DNA of 64,000 nucleotides from Dokdonella fugitiva (GTDB lineage: Bacteria; Pseudomonadota; Gammaproteobacteria; Xanthomonadales; Rhodanobacteraceae). Numbering within the stretch: the first letter of the stretch is position 1; each line of letters starts with the position of its first letter. A program made the position numbers and the translations under genes. The stretch lies in the NCBI RefSeq assembly GCF_014138265.1, contig NZ_JACGXL010000004.1, positions 62,001-126,000 of the forward strand. The letters are read 5' to 3'. Positions 1 through 10,482 of this stretch are shown one piece after another. The notes under the pieces are model-generated. The model saw only the letters and a list, made by a program, of their open reading frames with translations. It ran no database searches and was not told the origin of the DNA.

Positions 1-1551
1 GATGCGCACGAGCCGCAGCACGCGCTCGACCGTCGCGGCATCGAAGCCCGCGCGCACGATCTCCTCGCGCGACTGCTCCTGGTCGACGTGGCGGAACAGG
101 ATCGCGTCGAGCACGTCGTACGGCGGCAGCGAATCCTGGTCGGTCTGGTTCTCGCGCAGTTCCGCCGACGGCGGGCGTTCGATCACCGCGGGCGGGATCA
201 CCGGCGAACCGGCCATCGCGTTGCGCCAGCGCGCGAGCGCGAACACCTCGGTCTTGTACAGGTCCTTGATCGGCGCGTAGCCGCCGCACATGTCGCCGTA
301 GATCGTCGCGTAGCCGACCGCGTACTCGCTCTTGTTGCCGGTCGTGAGCAGCAGCCCGCCGAACTTGTTCGCGAGCGCCATGAGGATCGTGCCGCGGCAA
401 CGCGACTGCAGGTTCTCCTCGGTCACGTCCATCTCGTGGCCGGCGAACGCGGGCGCGAGCGCGTCGAGGAAGCCGCGGAACGGCGCCTCGATCGGCACGC
501 CCAACATGCGCACGCCGAGCGCGCGCGCCTGCTCGTCGGCGAGGTGGTTGCTGAGATCGGAGGTGTAGCGCGACGGCAGCCGCACGCCGGTGACGTTGTC
601 CGCGCCGAGCGCATCGACCGCCACGCTGAGCACGAGCGCGGAATCGATGCCGCCGGAGAGGCCGATCCACGCCTTCGAGAAGCCGTTCTTCACGCAGTAG
701 TCGCGCGTGCCGCGCACGATCGCGCGCCAGGCGAGCGCATCGCGACCTTCGTCGTCCTCGACCGGCCAGGCGACGGGCGTGAAGCGGCGCGTCGACGCGT
801 CGTAGTCGGCGACGAGCCAGTGATCCTCGAACGCGCGCGCGGCCGGATGGACGTGGCCATCGCCGTCGGCGAGCACCGACGCACCGTCGAACACGACCGC
901 ATCCTGGCCACCGACGGTGTTGAGGTAGGCGACGCCGACGCCGCGGCCGTCGCGCTGCGACTCCTGCACGCGCTGCGCGAGCAGGGCGTCGCGCTGCGCG
1001 TGCTTGTCGCGCTCGAACGGCGACGCATTCGGCACGAGCACGAGTTCGGCGCCCGCGGCGACGGCGCCGGCGAGCGGCTCGGCGAACCAGAGGTCCTCGC
1101 AGATGATCAGGCCTACCCCGACCCCGCCGACATCGAACACGCAGTCCTCGCGATCCGGGTCGACGTCGAAATAGCGGCGCTCGTCGAACACCGCGTAGTT
1201 CGGCAACTCGCGCTTGCGATACGTCGCGGCGACGGTGCCGTCGCGCAGCACGCTGGCCGCGTTGTAGACGACCGCGCCGGCCGCCTGCGGCCAGCCGACC
1301 ACCGCTACGATGCCGCTCGTCGCCGCCGCGAGGCGACCGAGCGCGGCTTCGCATTCGGCGAGGAAGCTCGGTCGCAGCAGCAGGTCCTCGGGCGGATAGC
1401 CGCTCAGCGCGAGCTCGGGGAACAACACGAGATCGGCGCGGTGCAGGTCGCGTGCCTGCGCGATCAACGCGCCGATGCGCTCTTCGTTGCGCGCGACGGC
1501 GCCGACGGGGAAATCGAACTGGGCCAGGGCGATGCGTAGCTTCGGCATCAT
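1..1551 (-). CDS. nadE: NAD+ synthetase, glutamine-hydrolysing (3' end cut by window)
   Basis: Makes NAD+ from deamido-NAD+, ATP and glutamine, the last step of NAD synthesis in the cytosol. The N-terminal nitrilase-type glutaminase domain shows the expected Glu-Lys-Cys triad: Glu46 in FPELALSGYPPED, Lys113 in YRKRELPNY and Cys151 in LIICEDLWF. The C-terminal ATP pyrophosphatase domain has the PP-loop SGGIDS at residue 299. The frame is open to base 1 and ends ...RLVRI, which in this family lies shortly before the C-terminus, so only about 20-30 residues are missing (517 visible). The start is the first ATG of an ATGATG pair; it overlaps the TGA stop of the upstream acyltransferase gene, so translation is probably coupled. 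The second ATG at 1548 is an equally possible start. Confidence 0.95.
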   Translation of the reverse strand, partial: MMPKLRIALAQFDFPVGAVARNEERIGALIAQARDLHRADLVLFPELALSGYPPEDLLLRPSFLAECEAALGRLAAATSGIVAVVGWPQAAGAVVYNAASVLRDGTVAATYRKRELPNYAVFDERRYFDVDPDREDCVFDVGGVGVGLIICEDLWFAEPLAGAVAAGAELVLVPNASPFERDKHAQRDALLAQRVQESQRDGRGVGVAYLNTVGGQDAVVFDGASVLADGDGHVHPAARAFEDHWLVADYDASTRRFTPVAWPVEDDEGRDALAWRAIVRGTRDYCVKNGFSKAWIGLSGGIDSALVLSVAVDALGADNVTGVRLPSRYTSDLSNHLADEQARALGVRMLGVPIEAPFRGFLDALAPAFAGHEMDVTEENLQSRCRGTILMALANKFGGLLLTTGNKSEYAVGYATIYGDMCGGYAPIKDLYKTEVFALARWRNAMAGSPVIPPAVIERPPSAELRENQTDQDSLPPYDVLDAILFRHVDQEQSREEIVRAGFDAATVERVLRLVRI

Positions 1552-3497
1552 TGCGCCACCGCGGAACGTGCTTGCAGATAGGGCATGAGGCGCTTGCCGA
1601 TCGGCTCGGCGAGGCCGAGCACATACGAGGCGTTCAGGTGTTGCGCGTCGCGGTAGGCGAGTTCACCGGCGACCCACGCGGCACAGACGCCACGCGGACA
1701 AGCGATGTCGTTGAGGTTGACGACGGTCGCTCCCTGCACGCCTTCGACCGCCTTCTCGAGGGAATCGATGACGGGCCGGTCCTCGATATCCGCCAGTCGG
1801 GCGCTGCATAGGTCGCCCGCGCCGCCTTGCAGCGCATCGAAGTTCCGGATCACGCAGGAAGGCCCGTCGAACGGGAGGCGCGGGGACGGCGCCAATACCA
1901 CCACTTCGGCCGCACCGGCGCGCAGGGCTTCCACGAACCGACGCGAGCCGTCCGTCCATTGTTCCTGCGTGAACGGGTAGGAACCCGCCGAGCCGACAAC
2001 GACGACACCGGGGCGCGTCTTCTGGATGTAATCGATGGCGGCCCTGCGCCAGGATTCACATTCGGTGTAAGTGCGGTGGATACGTTCGTAGAAGAACGGT
2101 TCGTCCACCATCGGACATGACGATTTGGTCAGCACGACGACGTTCCAACCCATGCCCGTCAATGCGCGATGCAGCGCCGGGAACCAGTGCAGGCCGAGAC
2201 TGTCGCCGACTACGACGGCCTGGGGTTTCCCCTCGCCCGCATCGAAGGCGCACGGGACGAGCCGATCACTCGAATACCATTCGTCGCACCCGGGCATCGA
2301 GTAGATTTGCGGGATGTTGACCATCGCGCGCACGCGCGCTTCCGTCGTAGCGAACTCCGGCGTTCGCGGACGACCGAGCGCGAACCACGTCGAGGGCAGC
2401 AGGGCGAGCAGCGCCGACCCGAGTACTCCCGCGAGCACGGCCTGCCGCGCGTCGGTGATCGTCCTATGGCGTGTGGTGCGCTCCACGAGGAGGTAGCTCA
2501 GCAGCGCGGCGGCGAACGACCCGAGCACCGCGATCGCTACCGCCAATGAATCGTCGCGACCGAGGCGATGCGCCAGTGCCAGCGCGGGCCAATGCCACAG
2601 GTACCAGCTGTAGGAAACGCGACCGACCAGGGTGAGCGGTGCGCTGGTGAGGCAGCGCGAGAGAATGCCCGTCGTTCCCAAGATCATCAGTGCGGCGCCG
2701 ATGACCGGCAGCGCCGCCCATACGCCCGGGTAGGCGAGTCGCTCCGACAGGCCCATGCAAGTGCCGGCGAGCAGCACGGCGCCGAGCAGCCCGCCGCGCC
2801 ATCGCCCGAGCCGCGCGCCGACCGCGGGCGAAAGGAACACGCAGCAACCACCGACCGCGAGTTCCCACAGCCTGAACGGCATGAGGTAGTACGCCGCTAC
2901 CGGCCACAGCCACGTCGCTACGATCGACATCAGGGCCCCGACGGCGGCGACGATCGCCACAGCGGCGAACAGTGCTCTCGGGTTTCGTTTCGATACGCGC
3001 CACACGAGGGCGAGCAGCGCCGGCCATATCAGATAGAACTGCTCCTCTACGCCGAGGGACCACGTGTGCAGGAACAGGCTGTCGCGCGCGGACGACTCGA
3101 AGTAACCGAAATTCGCCAGCGAGAAGTAGACATTGGACGTCCACAACGCGGCCCACAGCCCGGACCACTTCTGCAGCTTCGTGTCGGCACCGGGGGCGAC
3201 CAGCACTAGCGCAACCCACGCGAACAGCATCATCACCGCGAACGCCGGCAGCAATCGCCGCGCGCGACGCGCGTAGAACGCCCAGAAGCCGATCCGCGAC
3301 GTCTCGCGCAACTCGCGCACGAGCAGGCCGGTGATGAGGAAGCCGGAGATGACGAAGAACACGTCGACACCGGTGAATCCGCCGCCGAACCCGCGAACGC
3401 CAGCGTGACCCAAAACGACCATCAGGATCGCGACGCCGCGCAATCCTTCGATGTCGGGGCGAAATCCGTTGCCGGACGACGATGATCGATGCTCCAT
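1548..3497 (-). CDS. Acyltransferase 3 / SGNH-hydrolase fusion membrane protein (OafA-like)
   Basis: Predicted inner-membrane O-acetyltransferase of 649 residues. Residues 1 to about 370 form the Acyltransferase_3 domain: it opens with FRPDIEGLRGVAIL, carries about ten hydrophobic segments, and has the R/H-rich loop FYARRARRLLPAF. From about residue 400 a periplasmic SGNH domain follows, with Ser433 in VVVGDSLGLHW and the Asp617/His620 pair in RDAQHL. Known relatives acetylate O-antigen, peptidoglycan or exopolysaccharide; the acceptor here is unknown. I chose ATG 3497 because GGGGAG lies 8 bases upstream and the protein then begins just before the conserved block; the frame is open further upstream. 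It overlaps nadE, which is unusual company for a surface-sugar enzyme. Confidence 0.88.
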   Translation of the reverse strand: MEHRSSSSGNGFRPDIEGLRGVAILMVVLGHAGVRGFGGGFTGVDVFFVISGFLITGLLVRELRETSRIGFWAFYARRARRLLPAFAVMMLFAWVALVLVAPGADTKLQKWSGLWAALWTSNVYFSLANFGYFESSARDSLFLHTWSLGVEEQFYLIWPALLALVWRVSKRNPRALFAAVAIVAAVGALMSIVATWLWPVAAYYLMPFRLWELAVGGCCVFLSPAVGARLGRWRGGLLGAVLLAGTCMGLSERLAYPGVWAALPVIGAALMILGTTGILSRCLTSAPLTLVGRVSYSWYLWHWPALALAHRLGRDDSLAVAIAVLGSFAAALLSYLLVERTTRHRTITDARQAVLAGVLGSALLALLPSTWFALGRPRTPEFATTEARVRAMVNIPQIYSMPGCDEWYSSDRLVPCAFDAGEGKPQAVVVGDSLGLHWFPALHRALTGMGWNVVVLTKSSCPMVDEPFFYERIHRTYTECESWRRAAIDYIQKTRPGVVVVGSAGSYPFTQEQWTDGSRRFVEALRAGAAEVVVLAPSPRLPFDGPSCVIRNFDALQGGAGDLCSARLADIEDRPVIDSLEKAVEGVQGATVVNLNDIACPRGVCAAWVAGELAYRDAQHLNASYVLGLAEPIGKRLMPYLQARSAVAQ

Positions 3498-3617
3498 GCC
3501 AAGGTCTCCCCGATGCGAAGCGCGCATCATATCCGCGCGACGGCTTCGGCGTACTCGTGGCACGACCGGCAACGGCACGATGCAAGCTGCGTAGCGCTGT
3601 CGCGATCGACGACGGCG

Positions 3618-6284
3618 CTACGGGATGCCGGTCACGACATCGACGATCGCGGTCGCGGTGCCGCCGCGGCCGTCGCTGATCGTGTAGGTGAAGGCCGCCG
3701 TGCCGAGATAGCCGGCGGGCGACCACGTCACCGTGGTTCCGGTGATCGCGACGCTGCCCGCGGGCCCGCCGTTGGCGCCGATCGGCTGCGTCACCGCGAT
3801 GATCGTCAACGGATCGCCGTCCGGATCGCTGTCGTTGGCGAGCACGGCGATCACGGTCTGGTTGAACGCGCCCGAATCGTTGACCGCGATCGGCGGCTGG
3901 TTCGGCGCGGGCGAGACGACGACGGTCACGAACGCGGACGCGCTGCCACCCCGGCCGTCGTCGATCGTGTACGCGAAGCGGTCGACGCCGCTGAAGCCTG
4001 CGTTCGGCGTGTAGACGATCGCGTTGCCGGCGATCGCGACCGTGCCGTCGAGCGGCGCGGCGACGCTCGCGACGACGAGCGCGTCGCCGTCGGGATCGCT
4101 GTCGTTGGCGAGCACGGCGATCGCCACCGGCTGGCCGAATGGGGTCGTCGCAGTGTCGTCGGCCGCGACCGGCGGCTGGTTCGCCGCTGCACCGACGGTG
4201 ACGGTCACGGTCGCCGTCGCGGTACCGCCACGGCCGTCGGAAATCGTGTAGGTGAAGCGGTCGGTGCCGATGACGCCGGCCGCGCTCGGGGTATAGGTGA
4301 TCGTCGAGCCGGACACCGCGATCGTGCCGAACGTCGGCGGCGTCGTCGCGGTGATCGCGAGCGGATCGCCGTCGGGGTCGCTGTCGTTGGCGAGCACTGC
4401 GATCGCCACCGGGCCGCCGAGCGTCGCGTTGGCGGTGTCGTCGACCGCGACGGGGGGACGATTCGGCAGCGCGCTCACGGTGATCGTGACGCGTGCGGTC
4501 GACACGCCGCCGCGGCCGTCGCTGATCGTGTATACGAACGCGTCGGGGCCGACGTAACCCGGCGCCGACGCATACACGACCTGGTTGCCGGACATCGCCG
4601 CGCTGCCGTGCAGCGGCGGCCCTACCGAGGTCAGCGACAGCACGTCGCCGTCGGCGTCGCTGTCGTTGGTGAGCACGCCGATCGCGACGAGCTGCCCGGT
4701 GGTGACGGTGGCCGCGTCGGCGCGCGCGACCGGGTTGCGATTCGGCCGCGTCGCGATCGTGATCGTGACCGTCGCGGTGGCCGTGCCGCCGTGACCGTCA
4801 CCGACGACGTAGGTGAAGCTGTCGGCGCCGCTGTAGCCGGGCGCGGGCCGGTAGACGATGGTCTGCCCGGCAATGTTCGCGCTGCCGTGCGCGGGCGCCC
4901 CGACGCTGACCAGCGTGAGCGCATCGCCGTCGGCATCGGCGTCGTTGGCGAGCACGGCGATCGTGACGGCCTGGCCGAACGCGGTCGTGGCGACGTCGTC
5001 GTTCGCGGCAGGCGCCTGGTTCGGCCGCGCGCCGACGCTCACGCTCACACGGGCGCCGGCGCTGCCGCCGCGGCCGTCGCTGATCGTGTAGGTGAACGCA
5101 TCGCTGCCGCTGAAACCGGCGACCGGCGTGTACACGATCGTGCCACCCGACGCGACCGCGCTGCCGTGCGCGGGTGTCGTCACCGCGACGACGCCGAGCG
5201 CGTCGCCGTCGGCGTCGCTGTCGTTCGCGACGACGTCGATCGACACCGCGGTGCCCTGCGCCGTGCTCGCGCTGTCCGCTTGCGCGAGCGGGAAATGGTT
5301 CGTGTACTGGCGCGGCCCGCGCGTGACCGAGACGGTCTGCGAACGCGTGCGACGATAGCTCTCGACCGTGCGCGGATGCGCGCTCGACGGTCGCGCCAGC
5401 GAGCGCGAGATCCATGCCGGGTCCTCGAGGCTCGCGGTCGGCGCGAACGCACCGTGTCGGCCGAACTCGTAGCGCAGGAACACCGACACGCGATCATCGT
5501 CGCCACCGCCCGCGCCGCCCTGCCGCGCGACGTGCTCGGCGAGCGCGGACAGCCCCCAGCCGCGCGTGCCGAGCGGCGTGTCGAGGCCGAGCGAGAACGT
5601 CGTCGCGCGCGCGCCGTCGCCGTCCTGCGTGCTCGCGCCACCGTGCACGCGCATCGCGAACGGTTCGAACACGTGGCCGAACTGCAGGCCGATCTCGGTT
5701 CCGTACGGCTTGCTCTCGAACAGCGTGTCGGTCGTGGTCGTCTCGACCTGCGTGTAGCTGCCGACGTCGTCGCTGCCGTCGAGCTGGGCGATGTCGTCGT
5801 GCAGGCTGTGGCGCGCGCCGCGCGCGCCGCTGATGCCGTGTGCGAGCCACGCCTCGACCGAATATGCGCGCCGCTCGATGCCGAAGCCGAAGGTCGCCTT
5901 GCGATCGTGCTCGGCGTTCTGGTCGACCGCGAAGCTGAGGCGGCTCACGGTCGCCTGGTCCGGATGCTCGCGCGCGGCGATCGGGTCGCCGCCCCACAGC
6001 CAGTTGAAGTCCGCTTGCGCACCGCCCGCGCCGGAATGATCCCACCAGACCTGGCCGACGAGCGCGCGCGCGTTGTTGCGCGCGAACACGCCGAGCAGTT
6101 GCCCTTCGGTGTGCCCCTCGCGGTTCACGCCGATCGACACGCTGCCGTCGCCCCCGACGTAGGTGAGCGGCACCGAGGCATCGGTGACCGACGGAACGCC
6201 GTCGTCGTTCGGATCTTTCGGCAGGATCTGCGCGGAGGCGACCGCGCTGCACACCACGAACAGCGAAACGAGGCGACGGCGCAT
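3618..6284 (-). CDS. Secreted outer-membrane-barrel-like protein with six tandem Ig/cadherin-like repeats
   Basis: 888 residues. Residues 1-19 (MRRRLVSLFVVCSAVASAQ) look like a Sec signal peptide with Ala-Ser-Ala before the cut. Residues about 40-300 are rich in alternating beta-strand patterns with Gly and aromatic residues (for example GVFARNNARALVGQVWW, ending in VFLRYEFGRHGAF), which resembles a transmembrane beta-barrel. Residues about 335-888 are six repeats of 88-94 residues. Each has the signature VLANDSDxDGD, then a strand block ending ITYTP, then FTYTISDGRGG and a link such as PNQPPVA. The chain stops within the last repeat with no anchor or autotransporter domain. This layout (barrel first, Ig domains exported) matches inverse autotransporters such as intimin/invasin, but I see no LysM and cannot confirm the fold. 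GGGGAGGG lies a few bases before the ATG. It is likely an adhesin. The gene stands alone. Confidence 0.72.
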   Translation of the reverse strand: MRRRLVSLFVVCSAVASAQILPKDPNDDGVPSVTDASVPLTYVGGDGSVSIGVNREGHTEGQLLGVFARNNARALVGQVWWDHSGAGGAQADFNWLWGGDPIAAREHPDQATVSRLSFAVDQNAEHDRKATFGFGIERRAYSVEAWLAHGISGARGARHSLHDDIAQLDGSDDVGSYTQVETTTTDTLFESKPYGTEIGLQFGHVFEPFAMRVHGGASTQDGDGARATTFSLGLDTPLGTRGWGLSALAEHVARQGGAGGGDDDRVSVFLRYEFGRHGAFAPTASLEDPAWISRSLARPSSAHPRTVESYRRTRSQTVSVTRGPRQYTNHFPLAQADSASTAQGTAVSIDVVANDSDADGDALGVVAVTTPAHGSAVASGGTIVYTPVAGFSGSDAFTYTISDGRGGSAGARVSVSVGARPNQAPAANDDVATTAFGQAVTIAVLANDADADGDALTLVSVGAPAHGSANIAGQTIVYRPAPGYSGADSFTYVVGDGHGGTATATVTITIATRPNRNPVARADAATVTTGQLVAIGVLTNDSDADGDVLSLTSVGPPLHGSAAMSGNQVVYASAPGYVGPDAFVYTISDGRGGVSTARVTITVSALPNRPPVAVDDTANATLGGPVAIAVLANDSDPDGDPLAITATTPPTFGTIAVSGSTITYTPSAAGVIGTDRFTYTISDGRGGTATATVTVTVGAAANQPPVAADDTATTPFGQPVAIAVLANDSDPDGDALVVASVAAPLDGTVAIAGNAIVYTPNAGFSGVDRFAYTIDDGRGGSASAFVTVVVSPAPNQPPIAVNDSGAFNQTVIAVLANDSDPDGDPLTIIAVTQPIGANGGPAGSVAITGTTVTWSPAGYLGTAAFTYTISDGRGGTATAIVDVVTGIP
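3621..5282 (-). repeat. Six tandem ~280-base coding repeats (Ig/cadherin-like domains)
   Basis: The 3' 60 percent of the barrel/Ig gene is made of six in-frame units of about 265-282 bases. On the + strand the most conserved segments recur as gcgtcgccgtc-type and ccgcggccgtcg-type blocks that encode DSDxDGD and SDGRGG. The units have diverged at third positions and in their central loops, so they are old domain repeats rather than a recent array. Recombination between units could change domain number. Confidence 0.85.
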
Positions 6285-6423
6285 GATCCCTCCCCGGACA
6301 CGGCGGCGCTGAGTGACATCCTAACGTCGTTTCGGCCCGGGTGCGGACAAATCGGCTGGTTCAGGTTCGTGCACGGCCGTCCAGCATCGCTTGCAGGCCG
6401 CATCGACCGCACCTGCGCCAGGT

Positions 6424-6454
6424 AAAAAAAAGCCGCGGACTGCTCCGCGGCCTT
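6424..6454 (-). terminator. Intrinsic terminator after sucCD
   Basis: Perfect 8-base stem (GCCGCGGA 6432-6439 with TCCGCGGC 6444-6451) and 4-base loop. Read on the minus strand it is followed by eight T residues (6424-6431). It lies about 45 bases past the sucD stop. Confidence 0.9.
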
Positions 6455-6497
6455 TCGTTCGATGGATGCCACCGCGACATCACGGAGGCCGCCGCGC

Positions 6498-7367
<870 letters not shown>

Positions 7368-7384
7368 GTGTTCGTGTCCTTCGC

Positions 7385-8551
<1,167 letters not shown>

Positions 8552-8725
8552 GAGACACCTTGTGCGAAGGGACGCACGCGCGCGGCGCGAATCCACCGCG
8601 GCAGCGCAATCCGGGGAGCGTCGACGCGAAGCCGACCGAAAAACGGGTCGCCTATTCTCGGGGATGGGGACCGCGAAAGCAAAGAATCAGGGGGTGCCGC
8701 GGACGCTCCGGGCGAACCCGCAGGC

Positions 8726-8731
8726 TATACT
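8726..8731 (+). promoter_or_regulatory. Candidate -10 element for pilS
   Basis: TATACT (5 of 6 consensus bases) sits 20 bases before the pilS ATG, which would give a very short leader. There is no recognisable -35 at 16-18 bases upstream, so this is weak support only. Confidence 0.3.
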
Positions 8732-8751
8732 GGCGCAACGGAGCCGTGAGC

Positions 8752-10383
8752 ATGGGTACCCAATTGCTGGACACGACGGCCTCACCGGGCGACATCACCC
8801 GGCGCGAACTGTATTTCTTCAACCTGTACCGCTGCCTCGAAGCCGTGGTCTACGTCGGCCTCGTGTTCAGCCCGTTCGCGGTCGACTGGGTGCACGTGTC
8901 GCGCCCGCTGCTCGGCCAGATCGCCTCGTCGACCTACCTCGTCGTCGCGATCGCCCTGCTGATCGGCACGGAGCGCCTGCGCTCCCGGCTCGGCGGCACG
9001 ATCAGCACCTCGTTGCTGATCGACATCGTCGCCGCCTCGCTGGTGCTGATCGCGCTCACCGGCCACAGCCTCGTGCCGATGATGCTGCTCGTCAACGTCG
9101 GCATCGCCGCGTTGCTGCTGCCCCACCGCGCCTACGTGTTCGCCACCGCCGCGGCGCTCGGCGTCGCGGTGCCGTACGCCTATGAACTCCTTAGCGGGCC
9201 GGGGCGCGAGAACAACAGCCTCGAGACGGCCGCCGTCGTCGTCGCCTATTTCATCGTCGCCGCGCTGCTGCGCTATCTCGGCGGGCACATGCGCGCGGCG
9301 GAGGACCTCGCCGCGCGGCGCGGCGTCGACCTGCTCAACCTCGAGCAGATCAACGACCTCATCATCCAGCGCATGAAGACCGGCGTGCTGCTGGTCGACC
9401 GCGCCAACCACATCCTGCGCATCAACGAGTCGGCCTGGCACCTGATCGGCAACCCGCCGCCGAACCAGCGCGAACTCGGCTCCGCCGCGCCGGAACTGTC
9501 GCGCCGGCTGTACCACTGGCGCCACACCGGCAAGAGCGAGCAGACCGCGGTCGCGCTCGCGCACGACGTGCCGGAGGTGATCCCGCGCTTCACGCGCCTC
9601 GCGCCGAACGACGACACCAACGTGCTGATCTTCCTCGACGACACCTCGCTGCTGTCGCGGCGCGCCGAGGAACTCACCCTGTCCTCGCTCGGCCGCCTGT
9701 CGGCGTCGATCGCGCACGAGATCCGCAACCCCCTCGCCGCGATCCGCTATTCGGCGCAGCTGCTCGCCGAGTCGCCCGAGCTCAACGCCGAGGACAAGCG
9801 CCTCGTCGACATCATCAACAACCACTGCACGCGCGCCAACGACGTCGTCGAGAACATCCTGCAGCTGTCGCGGCGCGAGCGCTCGCGGCCGGAGACGATC
9901 GACCTCAACGCCTGGGTGCTCGCCTTCGTCGAGGACTACAAGCAGTCGAACGACCTCGGCCAGGACCAGCTGCGCGCGGTCACCCACAACCGCACGCTCG
10001 AGGCGATGGTCGACCCGCAGCACCTGCAGCAGGTCGTGTGGAACCTCGTGCAGAACGCACTGCGCTACGGCCGCCAGCCGAACCAGCCCGCACGCGTGAG
10101 CGTGGTCGCGCGGCTCGCGGTCGACAAGGGACCACCGCTGCTGGAGGTCATCGACCGTGGACCGGGCATCCCGCCGAAGGTCGCCGCGCAGATCTTCGAG
10201 CCGTTCTACACCACCCATGAATACGGCACGGGCCTCGGCCTGTACCTGGCCAAGCAGATGAGCGAGGCGAGCCAGGCCTCGCTCGAATACGTCCCGGTGG
10301 CAGGCGGTGGCGCCTGTTTCCGCATTACATTGACGCCTGCCGGGGCGCTGCTCGCTTCGCGCATTGCGCCACAATCGGCCTGA
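8752..10383 (+). CDS. pilS: Sensor histidine kinase PilS
   Basis: Inner-membrane sensor kinase that with PilR controls pilin expression. 543 residues. About six hydrophobic segments cover residues 20-180, followed by a PAS-like cytosolic part (about 205-300), HisKA with phospho-acceptor His322 in SIAHEIRNPLAAIRY, and the HATPase domain with N box NLVQNALRYGR, G1 DRGPGIP and G2 YGTGLGLYLAK. The start ATG 8752 has GGAG 8 bases upstream; a GTG at 8746 is in frame but too close to that site. The pilR gene follows 99 bases downstream. Known PilS proteins sense pilin levels in the membrane. Confidence 0.93.
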   Translation: MGTQLLDTTASPGDITRRELYFFNLYRCLEAVVYVGLVFSPFAVDWVHVSRPLLGQIASSTYLVVAIALLIGTERLRSRLGGTISTSLLIDIVAASLVLIALTGHSLVPMMLLVNVGIAALLLPHRAYVFATAAALGVAVPYAYELLSGPGRENNSLETAAVVVAYFIVAALLRYLGGHMRAAEDLAARRGVDLLNLEQINDLIIQRMKTGVLLVDRANHILRINESAWHLIGNPPPNQRELGSAAPELSRRLYHWRHTGKSEQTAVALAHDVPEVIPRFTRLAPNDDTNVLIFLDDTSLLSRRAEELTLSSLGRLSASIAHEIRNPLAAIRYSAQLLAESPELNAEDKRLVDIINNHCTRANDVVENILQLSRRERSRPETIDLNAWVLAFVEDYKQSNDLGQDQLRAVTHNRTLEAMVDPQHLQQVVWNLVQNALRYGRQPNQPARVSVVARLAVDKGPPLLEVIDRGPGIPPKVAAQIFEPFYTTHEYGTGLGLYLAKQMSEASQASLEYVPVAGGGACFRITLTPAGALLASRIAPQSA

Positions 10384-10482
10384 AGGCCGCCCTTAGCACA
10401 AACCGGCGGGCTTTGCCTTGGACTGCCGCGCGATTTACCCTCTGCGCTGTCTCCCTGACCTGACGCGACCGATTCCGACGGC

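Noticed and set aside
3621-5282. Possible insertion or direct-repeat mobile element
   Set aside because: Repeats are in-frame protein domains diverged at third codon positions, with no transposase or target duplication.
3489-6425. Plus-strand 978-codon open frame opposite the Ig-repeat protein
   Set aside because: It mirrors the six-fold repeat of the minus-strand gene and lacks a ribosome site or recognisable domain.
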